Assembly (NCBI GenBank): GCA_944322355.1
Contig: CALUOT010000004.1
Span: forward strand, 1-64,000
Direction of reading: 5' to 3'
DNA: 64,000 bases
Source: an uncultured Bacteroides sp.
GTDB taxonomy: Bacteria; Bacteroidota; Bacteroidia; Bacteroidales; Bacteroidaceae
Below, one piece after another: positions 33,884 to 42,305 of the stretch. Below the pieces are notes generated by a model that saw only the letters and a program-made list of their open reading frames with translations, did not search any database and had not been told where the DNA came from. Position 1 is the first letter of the stretch. Each line of letters begins with the position of its first letter. The position numbers and the translations under genes were made by a program.

Positions 33884-35263
33884 TTACTTTTGTTTGTAGT
33901 TATACTGTAAGTTTGTTTCTTCTACTTGCTCGGCATGCACCACGTTTCCAACGAACTTGGTGACTTCACCGACCCGTACATTGCTAATTTCGATGTTTCG
34001 CATCGGCAAGCGTGAGTCGCCCTTCAAGTCGTAGATGGCTTCTGTACGTTCGCACAAAATGCTGTCCACATGGATACCGTCGATGCGGGTGATACTGTCC
34101 TTATACGTTGGCACCAGGTCGCGCCACTGGTATAGGACATCGGTATCGACCTCCAACACACGCTGCATCCGCCCGCCTTGGATACCTTTCACCCAGATGT
34201 TCTCAATGAAGCCACCACGACGATGGTTGGTCTTGGCAAATATCAGGCGGAACACCGTGTCGGCAGCTTGACAATCGTGCATGTACACATTGCGGATTCC
34301 CCCTGAAATTTCGCTACCGATACCCAGCAATGTATGCGCACGGACTATCTGGCAATCACGGACCACGATGTTCTCCGTCGGGCTGTTCAGCCGCCAGGCA
34401 TCCTGATTACGACCGGCCTTGATAACCACCCCGTCATCTCCCTGGTCGAAGCGGCATTTTTCCACCAACACGTTGCGGCTCATCTCCAAGTCAATGCCGT
34501 CGTTGTTATGCCCGTGGGCACGGACATCGAGGTTACGCACTAGAGCACCGTCACACAGGTAAAGGTGAATGGTCCAGAAGGGGCTTTGGTCTATCTTAAA
34601 GCCGTCGAGAAGGACATTACGGCAGCGATTGAAGTGCAATAAATGGGGGCGCAAGTGATTCTCCCCTTCAGCCATCTGGCGTTGCTCCACGGGGACGTCG
34701 GTCGAAGCCATTGTGTAGAGTTTACGCAAGGCATCAAGGTGAGGTTCGGGACGACCGAACCATGTGCGCCATGTGTCCATCTTCGGCGCCAACAGCCCTT
34801 CACCCGTCACAGCAATGTTCTCGCAATCGTAAGCATAAAGCAAGGGGGAATAGTTGTAGCACTCCATGCCCTCCCACGAAGTGGGCACAGCAGGAAGATA
34901 GTCTTCCGGACGGTCGGTGAAACGAAGCACGGAACCGGGTGACAAGTAGAGGTTGACGTTACTGCGCAGATGCACAGGCCCTGTCAGCCATTCGCCGGCA
35001 GGCACCACCACGCGGCCTCCACCGGCTTCGTGGCAGGCTTGGATAGCGCGAGCTATGGACTCGGTGTTCAGGGCACCGCTGTCAGTCCGGGCACCGTAGT
35101 CAGTAATCGGAAAGTCCCGTGCAGGAAAGACGTATTCGCGTATCGGCTCCATCGGAAAAGGAGCTTCCACCGCCACCTCGCGATAAGTGGCAGTCGTAGG
35201 CCCACAGGAGGCTGCTAACAGCCATCCGCAGGCAAACAGGGTCATAGTCAGATAGTTCTTCAT
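33884..35263 (-). CDS. GH28 pectin hydrolase
   Basis: A lipoprotein of 459 residues (LAASC lipobox) with a parallel beta-helix. GH28 marks are NNDGIDLE, FDQGDDGVVIKAG (the Asp pair) and LLGIGSEISGG; the usual Gly-His-Gly position reads GIGSE. The family hydrolyses galacturonic acid links in homogalacturonan or rhamnogalacturonan; the operon context favours rhamnogalacturonan oligomers. It lies 62 bp after the PL26-like gene and 6 bp before PL11 copy A. The exact linkage is uncertain. Confidence 0.88.
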   Translation of the reverse strand: MKNYLTMTLFACGWLLAASCGPTTATYREVAVEAPFPMEPIREYVFPARDFPITDYGARTDSGALNTESIARAIQACHEAGGGRVVVPAGEWLTGPVHLRSNVNLYLSPGSVLRFTDRPEDYLPAVPTSWEGMECYNYSPLLYAYDCENIAVTGEGLLAPKMDTWRTWFGRPEPHLDALRKLYTMASTDVPVEQRQMAEGENHLRPHLLHFNRCRNVLLDGFKIDQSPFWTIHLYLCDGALVRNLDVRAHGHNNDGIDLEMSRNVLVEKCRFDQGDDGVVIKAGRNQDAWRLNSPTENIVVRDCQIVRAHTLLGIGSEISGGIRNVYMHDCQAADTVFRLIFAKTNHRRGGFIENIWVKGIQGGRMQRVLEVDTDVLYQWRDLVPTYKDSITRIDGIHVDSILCERTEAIYDLKGDSRLPMRNIEISNVRVGEVTKFVGNVVHAEQVEETNLQYNYKQK

Positions 35264-35325
35264 GGGTTACTAAGTTAGTATTTTATTCGTTAACTGAAAA
35301 ATAAAAGTTATCTAAAAGCCTTCTA

Positions 35326-38300
35326 TCAGTCAATGGGAATAACCTCCAGCATATAGATGGCATCGAGGCTCCAAGTAGCCGCATCGTTAGTGCTGACAGC
35401 GGGACACTCGTCCATCGGCGCAGGCACCAAGGGGGGCATCACAGGACGTGTCTCCAAGCGAGTTCCTCCCGTCCAGGAAGCATCGCGCCATAGGTCGTCC
35501 CACGCTTCGCGGGCTTTGGCCTCATCGCGCAAATGATAGGCGGCATAAGCCTGTAGACGACCGATGCGGAAACGGTTGTGACGCAACTCCCAAGCCTTCT
35601 GTTTGTAAAGGGCGGCATGGTCCAGCCACGTATCACGCCACTCGGGCAAGTCAATCATACGCATCATCTCGTTCATCACTTCAAAGCCTCCCATGATGGT
35701 CATCAAGTGGTTAGTAGACTGTAGCTTGGGGTCACATTCGGTAGTAATAATGCCCGTAGCGGGGTCGAATCCCAAAGCCGTAGGGCCTGTGAAAGTCCGG
35801 CTTGGCAGAGCGGCGATGCTCTTCATGCCGGCCACAATCTTATCCCGGTAAGCCGTATTGCGTGTACGCTCCCACTCGGTCATCCAGTTGCCTGCATAAG
35901 CCAACCAGTCGGGACCGATGCGAAGACGGGCCGGAGCAGTGCAAGGATACTGCTCGCGGGGTTGAGCAAGACGCATGGGGTCGAGGGTATAGAGTTTCTG
36001 CTCGGCATCCTTTACTTCGCTCATCAAGTCACCAGCACGTTCGTCAGTCGTCAAGTAGTAGTAGAAACGGTTCCACGCGGCCTGACTGATACGGGCTTCC
36101 TTGGCACCACATCCCCAATGGCTCACGTTGTGCCGACTGCCCAGCCCGGCATTGGGACCGATGTGATAGACATCCACCTCCGTCGTATGCCGTGTCATGG
36201 CTTCGGCCATCCGCCAGATGTCAGCCCGCCCGCTGCGGAGGAAGTTGTACCAGAGCCACATGTTGGAAGCGAGTTCGGTATTGTCCCAGGCATAGCCGCC
36301 GATGTCGTATCGCCAAGTGTGGCGCACGGGATCGTAAGCGTGCATCACGTCGCCGTAGTTCCAGAAGCCATACCACTTGTTTTGCTCAATGGCCTTCCGG
36401 TAGAAGTCGATATAAGCCTCCAATCGGTCTTCCACCTGCGTACGGAACGGTGTACTACGATCGGGTAAGCTCCATACGCCAAAAGCCTCCCGGTCGTGCA
36501 GATAGCGAGGTACCGGCATCAACACTCCGGACTCCGAACACTGATGAGCCGTTTGGGCAAAAGCTTCTTTGCCGGCATAGCCGCCTTGAGGCAACAGGGT
36601 GAGTGTCGTAGTGCGTGCCACGCCGTAGGGAGTACTCAGTCCCTCTTGCACATCTTCGTAGCTGGCATTGAGGTCGTGAGCCACATTATCATAGTGACGC
36701 AGATCCATCGGTTCGCTATCGGGACTCCAAAGCCAAGCCGTCAACGTAGCAGTTCCAGTCTTGGCACCCTCAATCTCGATGGACGAAGGATAAGATTGCC
36801 AGAAGTCGTGCAGACAGATGCCCATTCCGCCCGATACGTCGCCTACAAAAGCATAGCCATTGCTGCGCGTACCGCTGAAGGTACCTATCCAAGGATTGTC
36901 CGCATTAGCCCGCTTACGGATAGAGAAGGCATCTGCCGTGAGTTGTGACAGACGATAACCATCCCACGAAGCCCAGTGCTTGAGCAAATTCTGCCCTTTC
37001 TCGTCGAAAGCATCTGCCTCAGGCACCCGCTTCCCTTCCATCTGCAACTGCTGCATCAAAGGTGTCCGCTTATCTTTTTCCTCGGGAAGCGATAACACCC
37101 GGCGTCCCACCAAAGGTTGCACCGGCTCGCTCCACACTCCCCCGTCAGCACACGAGAAAGCTACATGGCGATTGTAAAGGGCTTCACGCATGGGTACCTC
37201 CATCCGTATCCCCAAGGAGCGGATAAAGTCTTTCTTCTCGTCTCCGTCGAACACGAAGCTGTGTACCATCTTCACCTGTCCGCTACCCGCATAAAAGTAA
37301 AGCCGCACGACAAAGGGCAACCATTCGCGTCCGTCGCCCTGATGTACGCCTTCCAGCTTGACTACCGCCCGGATGTCACCGGCACGCTCCACACAAGCTG
37401 ACTTCAACTCACTCACATAATGGGAAAAAGAGACTCCCGAAGCCCCTTCCTGCCAAGGCTCGCTCTGCGTACTACAGACCAAACGCCCATGCGTTCCCAC
37501 ACAGACTCCGTTATAGCGCAGACTATCCCACAGGTACTCTCCCCGACGGGATATGTAAGCCGACAATACACCGGTTTCTATCCGAATGCCTTCGTCCGTT
37601 TCCACAACCGAAAGCTTGGGGGAAGCCGCTTCGTCCTTTTTCTTCTTGGTTTTCTTGGCAGCTTTCATCAGTACCGGTTCAGCGTCTGTAGCAGGTACGA
37701 CACCGGCTACTCCCAACCATTTCACCGAACCATCAGGCCAATAAGCCAACGGCCAAGTATCTACAGCCACTTCCCGGTCTGCCCCTACCTGTAACTTCCA
37801 AGTTTCACCTTCCCTGGCATAGCCTTCATCGAAAGGTACCCCGAAACTGACTGCTTTCTCCGAAGCCGGTTTTTCACCTATCCAATGCAAAGCCACCTGT
37901 TCCGGCTGCAAAGGTTCCGAATGATAGCGGAAGTTCGTAATCTGTGTGCGTGACAAGGTGGTGCGGAATCCAAACCAGCCTTCGGTCAGAGGCTGTGCAT
38001 CGCGGAAGTCGACCAAACGTTCTCCATCAATTTCGTAGCACACTCGCTTCCCATCGCCGGTAATCTTAATATGGTACCAACGATTGGCCTCCAATAGATG
38101 TTCCTTATCCTTATATTCTTTCAAAATGGCCGGACGCGCTTTGGCATCAGTCACTCCGGCTTCATTGCCATCGTACCGACGGAAGCGGGTGGTCGAATTA
38201 TGATTCCCCCCATAGCCCAAGTAATAAAGCTGGAGGGAATAGCAATTCAGGAAAATGCCGCTACGCCATTTTTCCCGTTTCCACAGGTTATCGGGATACT

Positions 38301-38628
38301 TCGGGTCAGAAGCCATCCAGAAGCAGTTCAGGTCACTCAAGCGGTCACCTTCTTCCCGCACTACGACACGGGCATCGTACTCAATGGTCACCCGGCCACT
38401 CATCTTCTCCTTCAGCCACAGGGTGAGTCCCTTGGGAGATACAATCTCCGCCGTATCGCCCCGGAACGTCACCTCATAGTCGGGCGACTCCGACTCCACT
38501 TTCCAATATCGCTTAAAGTCTTTCTCGCCCAACCCACGGGGCTGCCACTCCTGCGCCTGCACAGTCCAAGCACTCCACAGGAGCCCTATGATTATCATCC
38601 AATTCTTCATGCTGTGTTCATTCTTCAT
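35326..38628 (-). CDS. DUF6250 + PL26-like rhamnogalacturonan exolyase
   Basis: A large secreted protein of 1100 residues. The N-terminal part (about 25-240) is a beta-sandwich of the DUF6250 type (YWKVESESPDYEVTF, WRSGIFLNCYS, WYHIKITGDG). From about residue 250 to the end it matches the PcRGLX/YetA architecture: a beta domain, a central sandwich and an alpha barrel with WYGFWNYGDVMHAYD, NVSHWGCGAKEARIS and DPATGIITTECDP. PL26 enzymes release disaccharides from the end of rhamnogalacturonan-I. A Lys-rich segment near 320-330 (TKKKKDE) looks like a linker. Its start overlaps the CE12 stop by 4 bp (ATGA). Confidence 0.75.
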   Translation of the reverse strand: MKNEHSMKNWMIIIGLLWSAWTVQAQEWQPRGLGEKDFKRYWKVESESPDYEVTFRGDTAEIVSPKGLTLWLKEKMSGRVTIEYDARVVVREEGDRLSDLNCFWMASDPKYPDNLWKREKWRSGIFLNCYSLQLYYLGYGGNHNSTTRFRRYDGNEAGVTDAKARPAILKEYKDKEHLLEANRWYHIKITGDGKRVCYEIDGERLVDFRDAQPLTEGWFGFRTTLSRTQITNFRYHSEPLQPEQVALHWIGEKPASEKAVSFGVPFDEGYAREGETWKLQVGADREVAVDTWPLAYWPDGSVKWLGVAGVVPATDAEPVLMKAAKKTKKKKDEAASPKLSVVETDEGIRIETGVLSAYISRRGEYLWDSLRYNGVCVGTHGRLVCSTQSEPWQEGASGVSFSHYVSELKSACVERAGDIRAVVKLEGVHQGDGREWLPFVVRLYFYAGSGQVKMVHSFVFDGDEKKDFIRSLGIRMEVPMREALYNRHVAFSCADGGVWSEPVQPLVGRRVLSLPEEKDKRTPLMQQLQMEGKRVPEADAFDEKGQNLLKHWASWDGYRLSQLTADAFSIRKRANADNPWIGTFSGTRSNGYAFVGDVSGGMGICLHDFWQSYPSSIEIEGAKTGTATLTAWLWSPDSEPMDLRHYDNVAHDLNASYEDVQEGLSTPYGVARTTTLTLLPQGGYAGKEAFAQTAHQCSESGVLMPVPRYLHDREAFGVWSLPDRSTPFRTQVEDRLEAYIDFYRKAIEQNKWYGFWNYGDVMHAYDPVRHTWRYDIGGYAWDNTELASNMWLWYNFLRSGRADIWRMAEAMTRHTTEVDVYHIGPNAGLGSRHNVSHWGCGAKEARISQAAWNRFYYYLTTDERAGDLMSEVKDAEQKLYTLDPMRLAQPREQYPCTAPARLRIGPDWLAYAGNWMTEWERTRNTAYRDKIVAGMKSIAALPSRTFTGPTALGFDPATGIITTECDPKLQSTNHLMTIMGGFEVMNEMMRMIDLPEWRDTWLDHAALYKQKAWELRHNRFRIGRLQAYAAYHLRDEAKAREAWDDLWRDASWTGGTRLETRPVMPPLVPAPMDECPAVSTNDAATWSLDAIYMLEVIPID

Positions 38629-40262
38629 TTAACATACTCTTTCAACGGACAATCGGTCTGCTTCAAGCCTTCGGCAACGCTTTGCGCATTCAGGCGAGCT
38701 CCCTTCAACGAGGTATGCGTATGGTCGCGCTTGAAGTACTCCGACACGACACGCAGCCCTTGGTTGTAGCCCATCTCCTGGAACTTATCACCCGAAATCT
38801 TATTCAAGTCGATAAACCAAGCACCGGCACGTTCAGCTGCTTCGCGCGTCCAGGCTCCAAATGACTTCGTGTTGCGCTCTATCTGTCCGTTGTCGAACTT
38901 GTTGCGGGGCGTATGGCTCAATACGATGGGATAAGCCCCTTTCTCCTTCACATCCATGATGAACTTCCGCAAGTACCAGCCGAAGGTATAGATGACCTGA
39001 TACTTACCGGTCTTCTCCATCAGGAACACACGACTCTCATCGCCGGCTCCCGGCAACTCAGCACGTGCCTTGCCCGTATTGATGTCGCCGGCATCGTTGT
39101 GTCCGAACTGAATCAGCACGAAGTCGCCCGGCTGCAAGGCATGGTACACGCTGTCCCAACGGCCCTCGTCCAGATAGGTCCGGGCACTGCGGCCTGCCAT
39201 GGCACAATTAGCTACCGTGATGCGAGTGGTGTCGAGCACTTCGGCAAACACACTGCCCCAGCCCCACATGCTGTCGCCCCGGTCCTGATTGCGCACCGTA
39301 CTGTCGCCCACGGTGAATACCACCGGACAGCCTTCCTTACGGGTCACGCGAGCCGACTTGTCCTCCACCGGCTTCAGATACTCAGCCAACTTCAGCTTCT
39401 TATAGTTACGGATACCCTCGGCGGCCGATTCGGCATTCACCCGGGCACCGAACTCGCTGGTGTGGATGCGGTCCAGATAGAACATATACTTCACCTTCTC
39501 CTTGCCGAATGCCTCGAACTTACGAGCCGTGATTTCGTTCAAGTCGATGAAAGGAATGCGCTCTTTCTTGGCCACCTGCTTGGCCCAGAGGCCAAACGTC
39601 TCGTTCACACGGGTGATGATGGTACTGTCGGCATCGTCCCACGCATTGCGGGGCGTGAGCGACATCAGGATGGGATGGGCTCCACGCGCTTTCACATCGC
39701 GGATGAAGCGACGCATGTATTCGCCATAGGTGTAGACCGTCTCCTTCACGCCCGTCTCCTTGATGGTCACTTCCAACGAATCCTTGCCGATGCCGGGGAT
39801 GGAAGCCCGCGCCCGTCCGCTGTCATAGGGGCCGTTGTCGTTGTGTCCCAGTTCGATGATGACCCAGTCGCCCTTGCGGATGCCCTTCAGCACATCGGGC
39901 CACAAACGATTGTAGAACGTACGGCTGCTGGTGCCGCCCAAGGCATGGTTCTCCACCGTGATGCGGTTCTCGTCGAAATATTCATGAGCAAAGTAGCCCC
40001 AGCCCCACTGGCCGTTGTTCCCGTTGCCCAGCGTACCGGTACGCATCGTGCTGTTGCCCACGAGGAACAACACCGGGTTGTCGCCCTTGCGACTTGAGCC
40101 CGCTACGGGACGTGCCGTCCGCGCCTTGTTCAGGCTGTCCAACGTATTGTCTATCACTTGGTTCACGTCCTTCATCGGAGCGGCCACCTTGTTTTGCGCG
40201 GAAACGTTCCAGCCCAAACTGAGACTGAAACAGATACCCGCCATAATCATCTTACGTTTCAT
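38625..40262 (-). CDS. tandem double-domain rhamnogalacturonan acetylesterase (CE12 + CE12)
   Basis: A secreted protein of 545 residues with two SGNH hydrolase domains of the CE12 type. Domain 1 (about 60-300) has FLVGNST, GGTSSRTF, IIELGHND and the end LDRIHTS. Domain 2 (about 310-535) has FTVGDST, AGRSARTY, LIQFGHND and RDHTHTS. Both keep the Ser, the Asn of GHND and the final Asp/His. Such enzymes remove acetyl groups from galacturonic acid so that lyases can act. In domain 1 the usual GDS is GNS. Two active domains in one chain may serve two acetyl positions; this is inference. Confidence 0.87.
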   Translation of the reverse strand: MKRKMIMAGICFSLSLGWNVSAQNKVAAPMKDVNQVIDNTLDSLNKARTARPVAGSSRKGDNPVLFLVGNSTMRTGTLGNGNNGQWGWGYFAHEYFDENRITVENHALGGTSSRTFYNRLWPDVLKGIRKGDWVIIELGHNDNGPYDSGRARASIPGIGKDSLEVTIKETGVKETVYTYGEYMRRFIRDVKARGAHPILMSLTPRNAWDDADSTIITRVNETFGLWAKQVAKKERIPFIDLNEITARKFEAFGKEKVKYMFYLDRIHTSEFGARVNAESAAEGIRNYKKLKLAEYLKPVEDKSARVTRKEGCPVVFTVGDSTVRNQDRGDSMWGWGSVFAEVLDTTRITVANCAMAGRSARTYLDEGRWDSVYHALQPGDFVLIQFGHNDAGDINTGKARAELPGAGDESRVFLMEKTGKYQVIYTFGWYLRKFIMDVKEKGAYPIVLSHTPRNKFDNGQIERNTKSFGAWTREAAERAGAWFIDLNKISGDKFQEMGYNQGLRVVSEYFKRDHTHTSLKGARLNAQSVAEGLKQTDCPLKEYVK

Positions 40263-40314
40263 AATCTATCGTTATTTATCATTCAACATTCTCTTTGTAC
40301 ATCCCCCCTTTTAG

Positions 40315-40392
40315 GGAGACGTTTTCTCCGCGAACGCAGAGAAGCGTTCTCTCCGAGCGCGGAGAAATGCGCTCCCAAAACGAGGGAGAAGT
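40315..40392. repeat. irregular 23-bp palindromic array, 4 units
   Basis: GGAGA-like units at 40315, 40338, 40361 and about 40385 are each closed by a TCTCC-, TTCTCT- or GCTCCC-type partner, giving a period of about 23 bp. It lies in the 147-bp gap between PL11 copy B and the CE12 gene. It is more degraded than the other arrays. Confidence 0.65.
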
Positions 40393-40409
40393 CCGCGCCC
40401 GAAGCTGCT

Positions 40410-42305
40410 TCATTTCACTTCGTAACTCGTATGCGGCGGCTGGTTGTAGGCCACGTTTTGCCAGGCCACGGCCAGCCGATACTGCCGGTCGTTCATCAGC
40501 GTCGTGCGACGGTCCGCAGCCGGAATGGGCGTCACGTAGATGCGCAGTTCGGTCTGGTCCTCCGAGGCCCAGATGACCTCCTCGCGCCAATCGCCCAAGA
40601 TGTCGCCCGACAGGCAGGGATTTCCCTTCGAGCCGTTGTTCGACACCACGCCTTCGGCCTTCATCAGCACGTCGGTGGTTTCGGTCTCCCAGTTCCACTT
40701 GCTGATGGTCGTATGGTCCAGGAGCTCGGCCAACGGGTCGGCGTCCCAATAGAGGGTGAAGTTGCACGAATTCGGTTTCTTCGGACTGATAACGGCTCCC
40801 GTATCGCCCCGGCGCAGGCCGCCGAAGTTGCACCAGCACTCCGCACCTTCATAGCGGGGGTCGATGTCAGCCGCCACACCGCGTCCGGCATCTTCGCCCA
40901 AGCCATCCTGCCAGATTATTTCACCGGTAGCTCCGTCGAACATCGCCACGGCCGGCGTGCGACGCACGATTTCGTTGTCGCCTTCATTCTCATGCACGCC
41001 GAAGACCTGCAATCCCTCCCGCGAGGGAATCAAACGCCCGGCATGCAAGGCGTCGCCATGCCTCAGCCCGGTAGTGAACAGTCCGCGGCCATCGTGGTCC
41101 ACCGTCATAGCACCCACGCACACCTCGTCGCACCCGTCTCCATCGAAGTCGGCCACGGTCACGCCATGATTCGCCATGCCCGAATAGCCTTCCAATCCCG
41201 GCTGCGCACTATCGAACGTCCACCGATGCTGCAAACGTCCTCCGGTAAACGTCCATGCTGCCAACACCGTCCGCCCATACCATCCGCGAATCATCACGGG
41301 CGAAGGTGTCTTCCCGTCCAGCATCGCCACACAGGCCGTAAAGCGGTCCGAACGTCCTCCCGTATGATCATTGCCACAATTACCGCCGATACCTCCCCAA
41401 CCATCCAGGGGATAGCGGGTGGGAATATACTCCTTCGAGTCGAGTGCCCTTCCGGTCTGTCCATCAAACACGGTCAGATACTCCGGCCCGTTCACAATCT
41501 TTCCGTAGGTGGGTGACTGCCTGTCCCACGTCCGCCAATCGGCTTTCGCGTCGCCCAGCACCCGTCCCGTACCATCCACCGTACCGTCTCCGGTCTTGCA
41601 GCATAGCTCGGCCCGTCCGTCTCCATCAAAGTCGAACACCAGGAAGTTGGTCGTAGCCGCTCCCGAACGGACATTCGGCCCCAAGTCGATGCGCCACAGC
41701 CGTGTCCCGTCCAGCTTGTAAGCATCCAGCCACGTGTTTCCCGTAAAGCCTTTCTGCGGCGGACGTTTCGCATTAGACGGATCCCATTTGAGGACGATTT
41801 CGTATTCACCGTCTCCGTCCAGATCTCCCACACTGGCATCATTGGCCCGATAGCTATATTTCTCCCCGGCCACTTCACCCGGTTCCGGCCGCTGTATAGG
41901 GATACGCAGATAGGGATTCTTCGCTTCTCCCGCCTTCCGCGTCCAGGAAGCCACTTCCCGCCCGTTCAGCCTCAACGACCACCGGTTATCCTTGTCCCAA
42001 TTCACTTGCTTGTCCAAGAAATCAGACGTCATCCGAATAGGCGACTCGTTCAGCTTCACTTCCGGTTCATCACCACTATGTCGATACAAGTCAAAGGACA
42101 CATCCGCTGCATCGGCCAGCGTTATCCGCCAACTGAAGTACATGCCCTCCTGCACCGGTATGCCTACCAGCCCTCTGGATAGCTTCTCGCCTTGATAGGG
42201 CTGGGAATGTACAGGTGCCACCACGTTTAGCAGCAGCACCCATACGGTCATCCAAACAAATCGTTCCACCTTAACGGATGAAAACTGATGATATCTCATT
42301 GCCAT
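40410..42305 (-). CDS. PL11 rhamnogalacturonan lyase, copy B
   Basis: A lyase of 631 residues of the same family as the gene at 31982. A signal peptide ends VHSQ, then comes a fibronectin-like region and the propeller with SVGDLDGDGEYEIVLKW, FDFDGDGRAEL and VADFDGDGCDEV. The end has WQNVAYNQPPHTSYEVK. It cleaves the rhamnogalacturonan-I backbone. Its start overlaps the GH2 stop by 10 bp, so it is co-translated. Having two diverged PL11 genes in one operon suggests division of labour, for example surface endo-cleavage and periplasmic cleavage, but neither copy shows an obvious lipobox. Confidence 0.92.
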   Translation of the reverse strand: MAMRYHQFSSVKVERFVWMTVWVLLLNVVAPVHSQPYQGEKLSRGLVGIPVQEGMYFSWRITLADAADVSFDLYRHSGDEPEVKLNESPIRMTSDFLDKQVNWDKDNRWSLRLNGREVASWTRKAGEAKNPYLRIPIQRPEPGEVAGEKYSYRANDASVGDLDGDGEYEIVLKWDPSNAKRPPQKGFTGNTWLDAYKLDGTRLWRIDLGPNVRSGAATTNFLVFDFDGDGRAELCCKTGDGTVDGTGRVLGDAKADWRTWDRQSPTYGKIVNGPEYLTVFDGQTGRALDSKEYIPTRYPLDGWGGIGGNCGNDHTGGRSDRFTACVAMLDGKTPSPVMIRGWYGRTVLAAWTFTGGRLQHRWTFDSAQPGLEGYSGMANHGVTVADFDGDGCDEVCVGAMTVDHDGRGLFTTGLRHGDALHAGRLIPSREGLQVFGVHENEGDNEIVRRTPAVAMFDGATGEIIWQDGLGEDAGRGVAADIDPRYEGAECWCNFGGLRRGDTGAVISPKKPNSCNFTLYWDADPLAELLDHTTISKWNWETETTDVLMKAEGVVSNNGSKGNPCLSGDILGDWREEVIWASEDQTELRIYVTPIPAADRRTTLMNDRQYRLAVAWQNVAYNQPPHTSYEVK

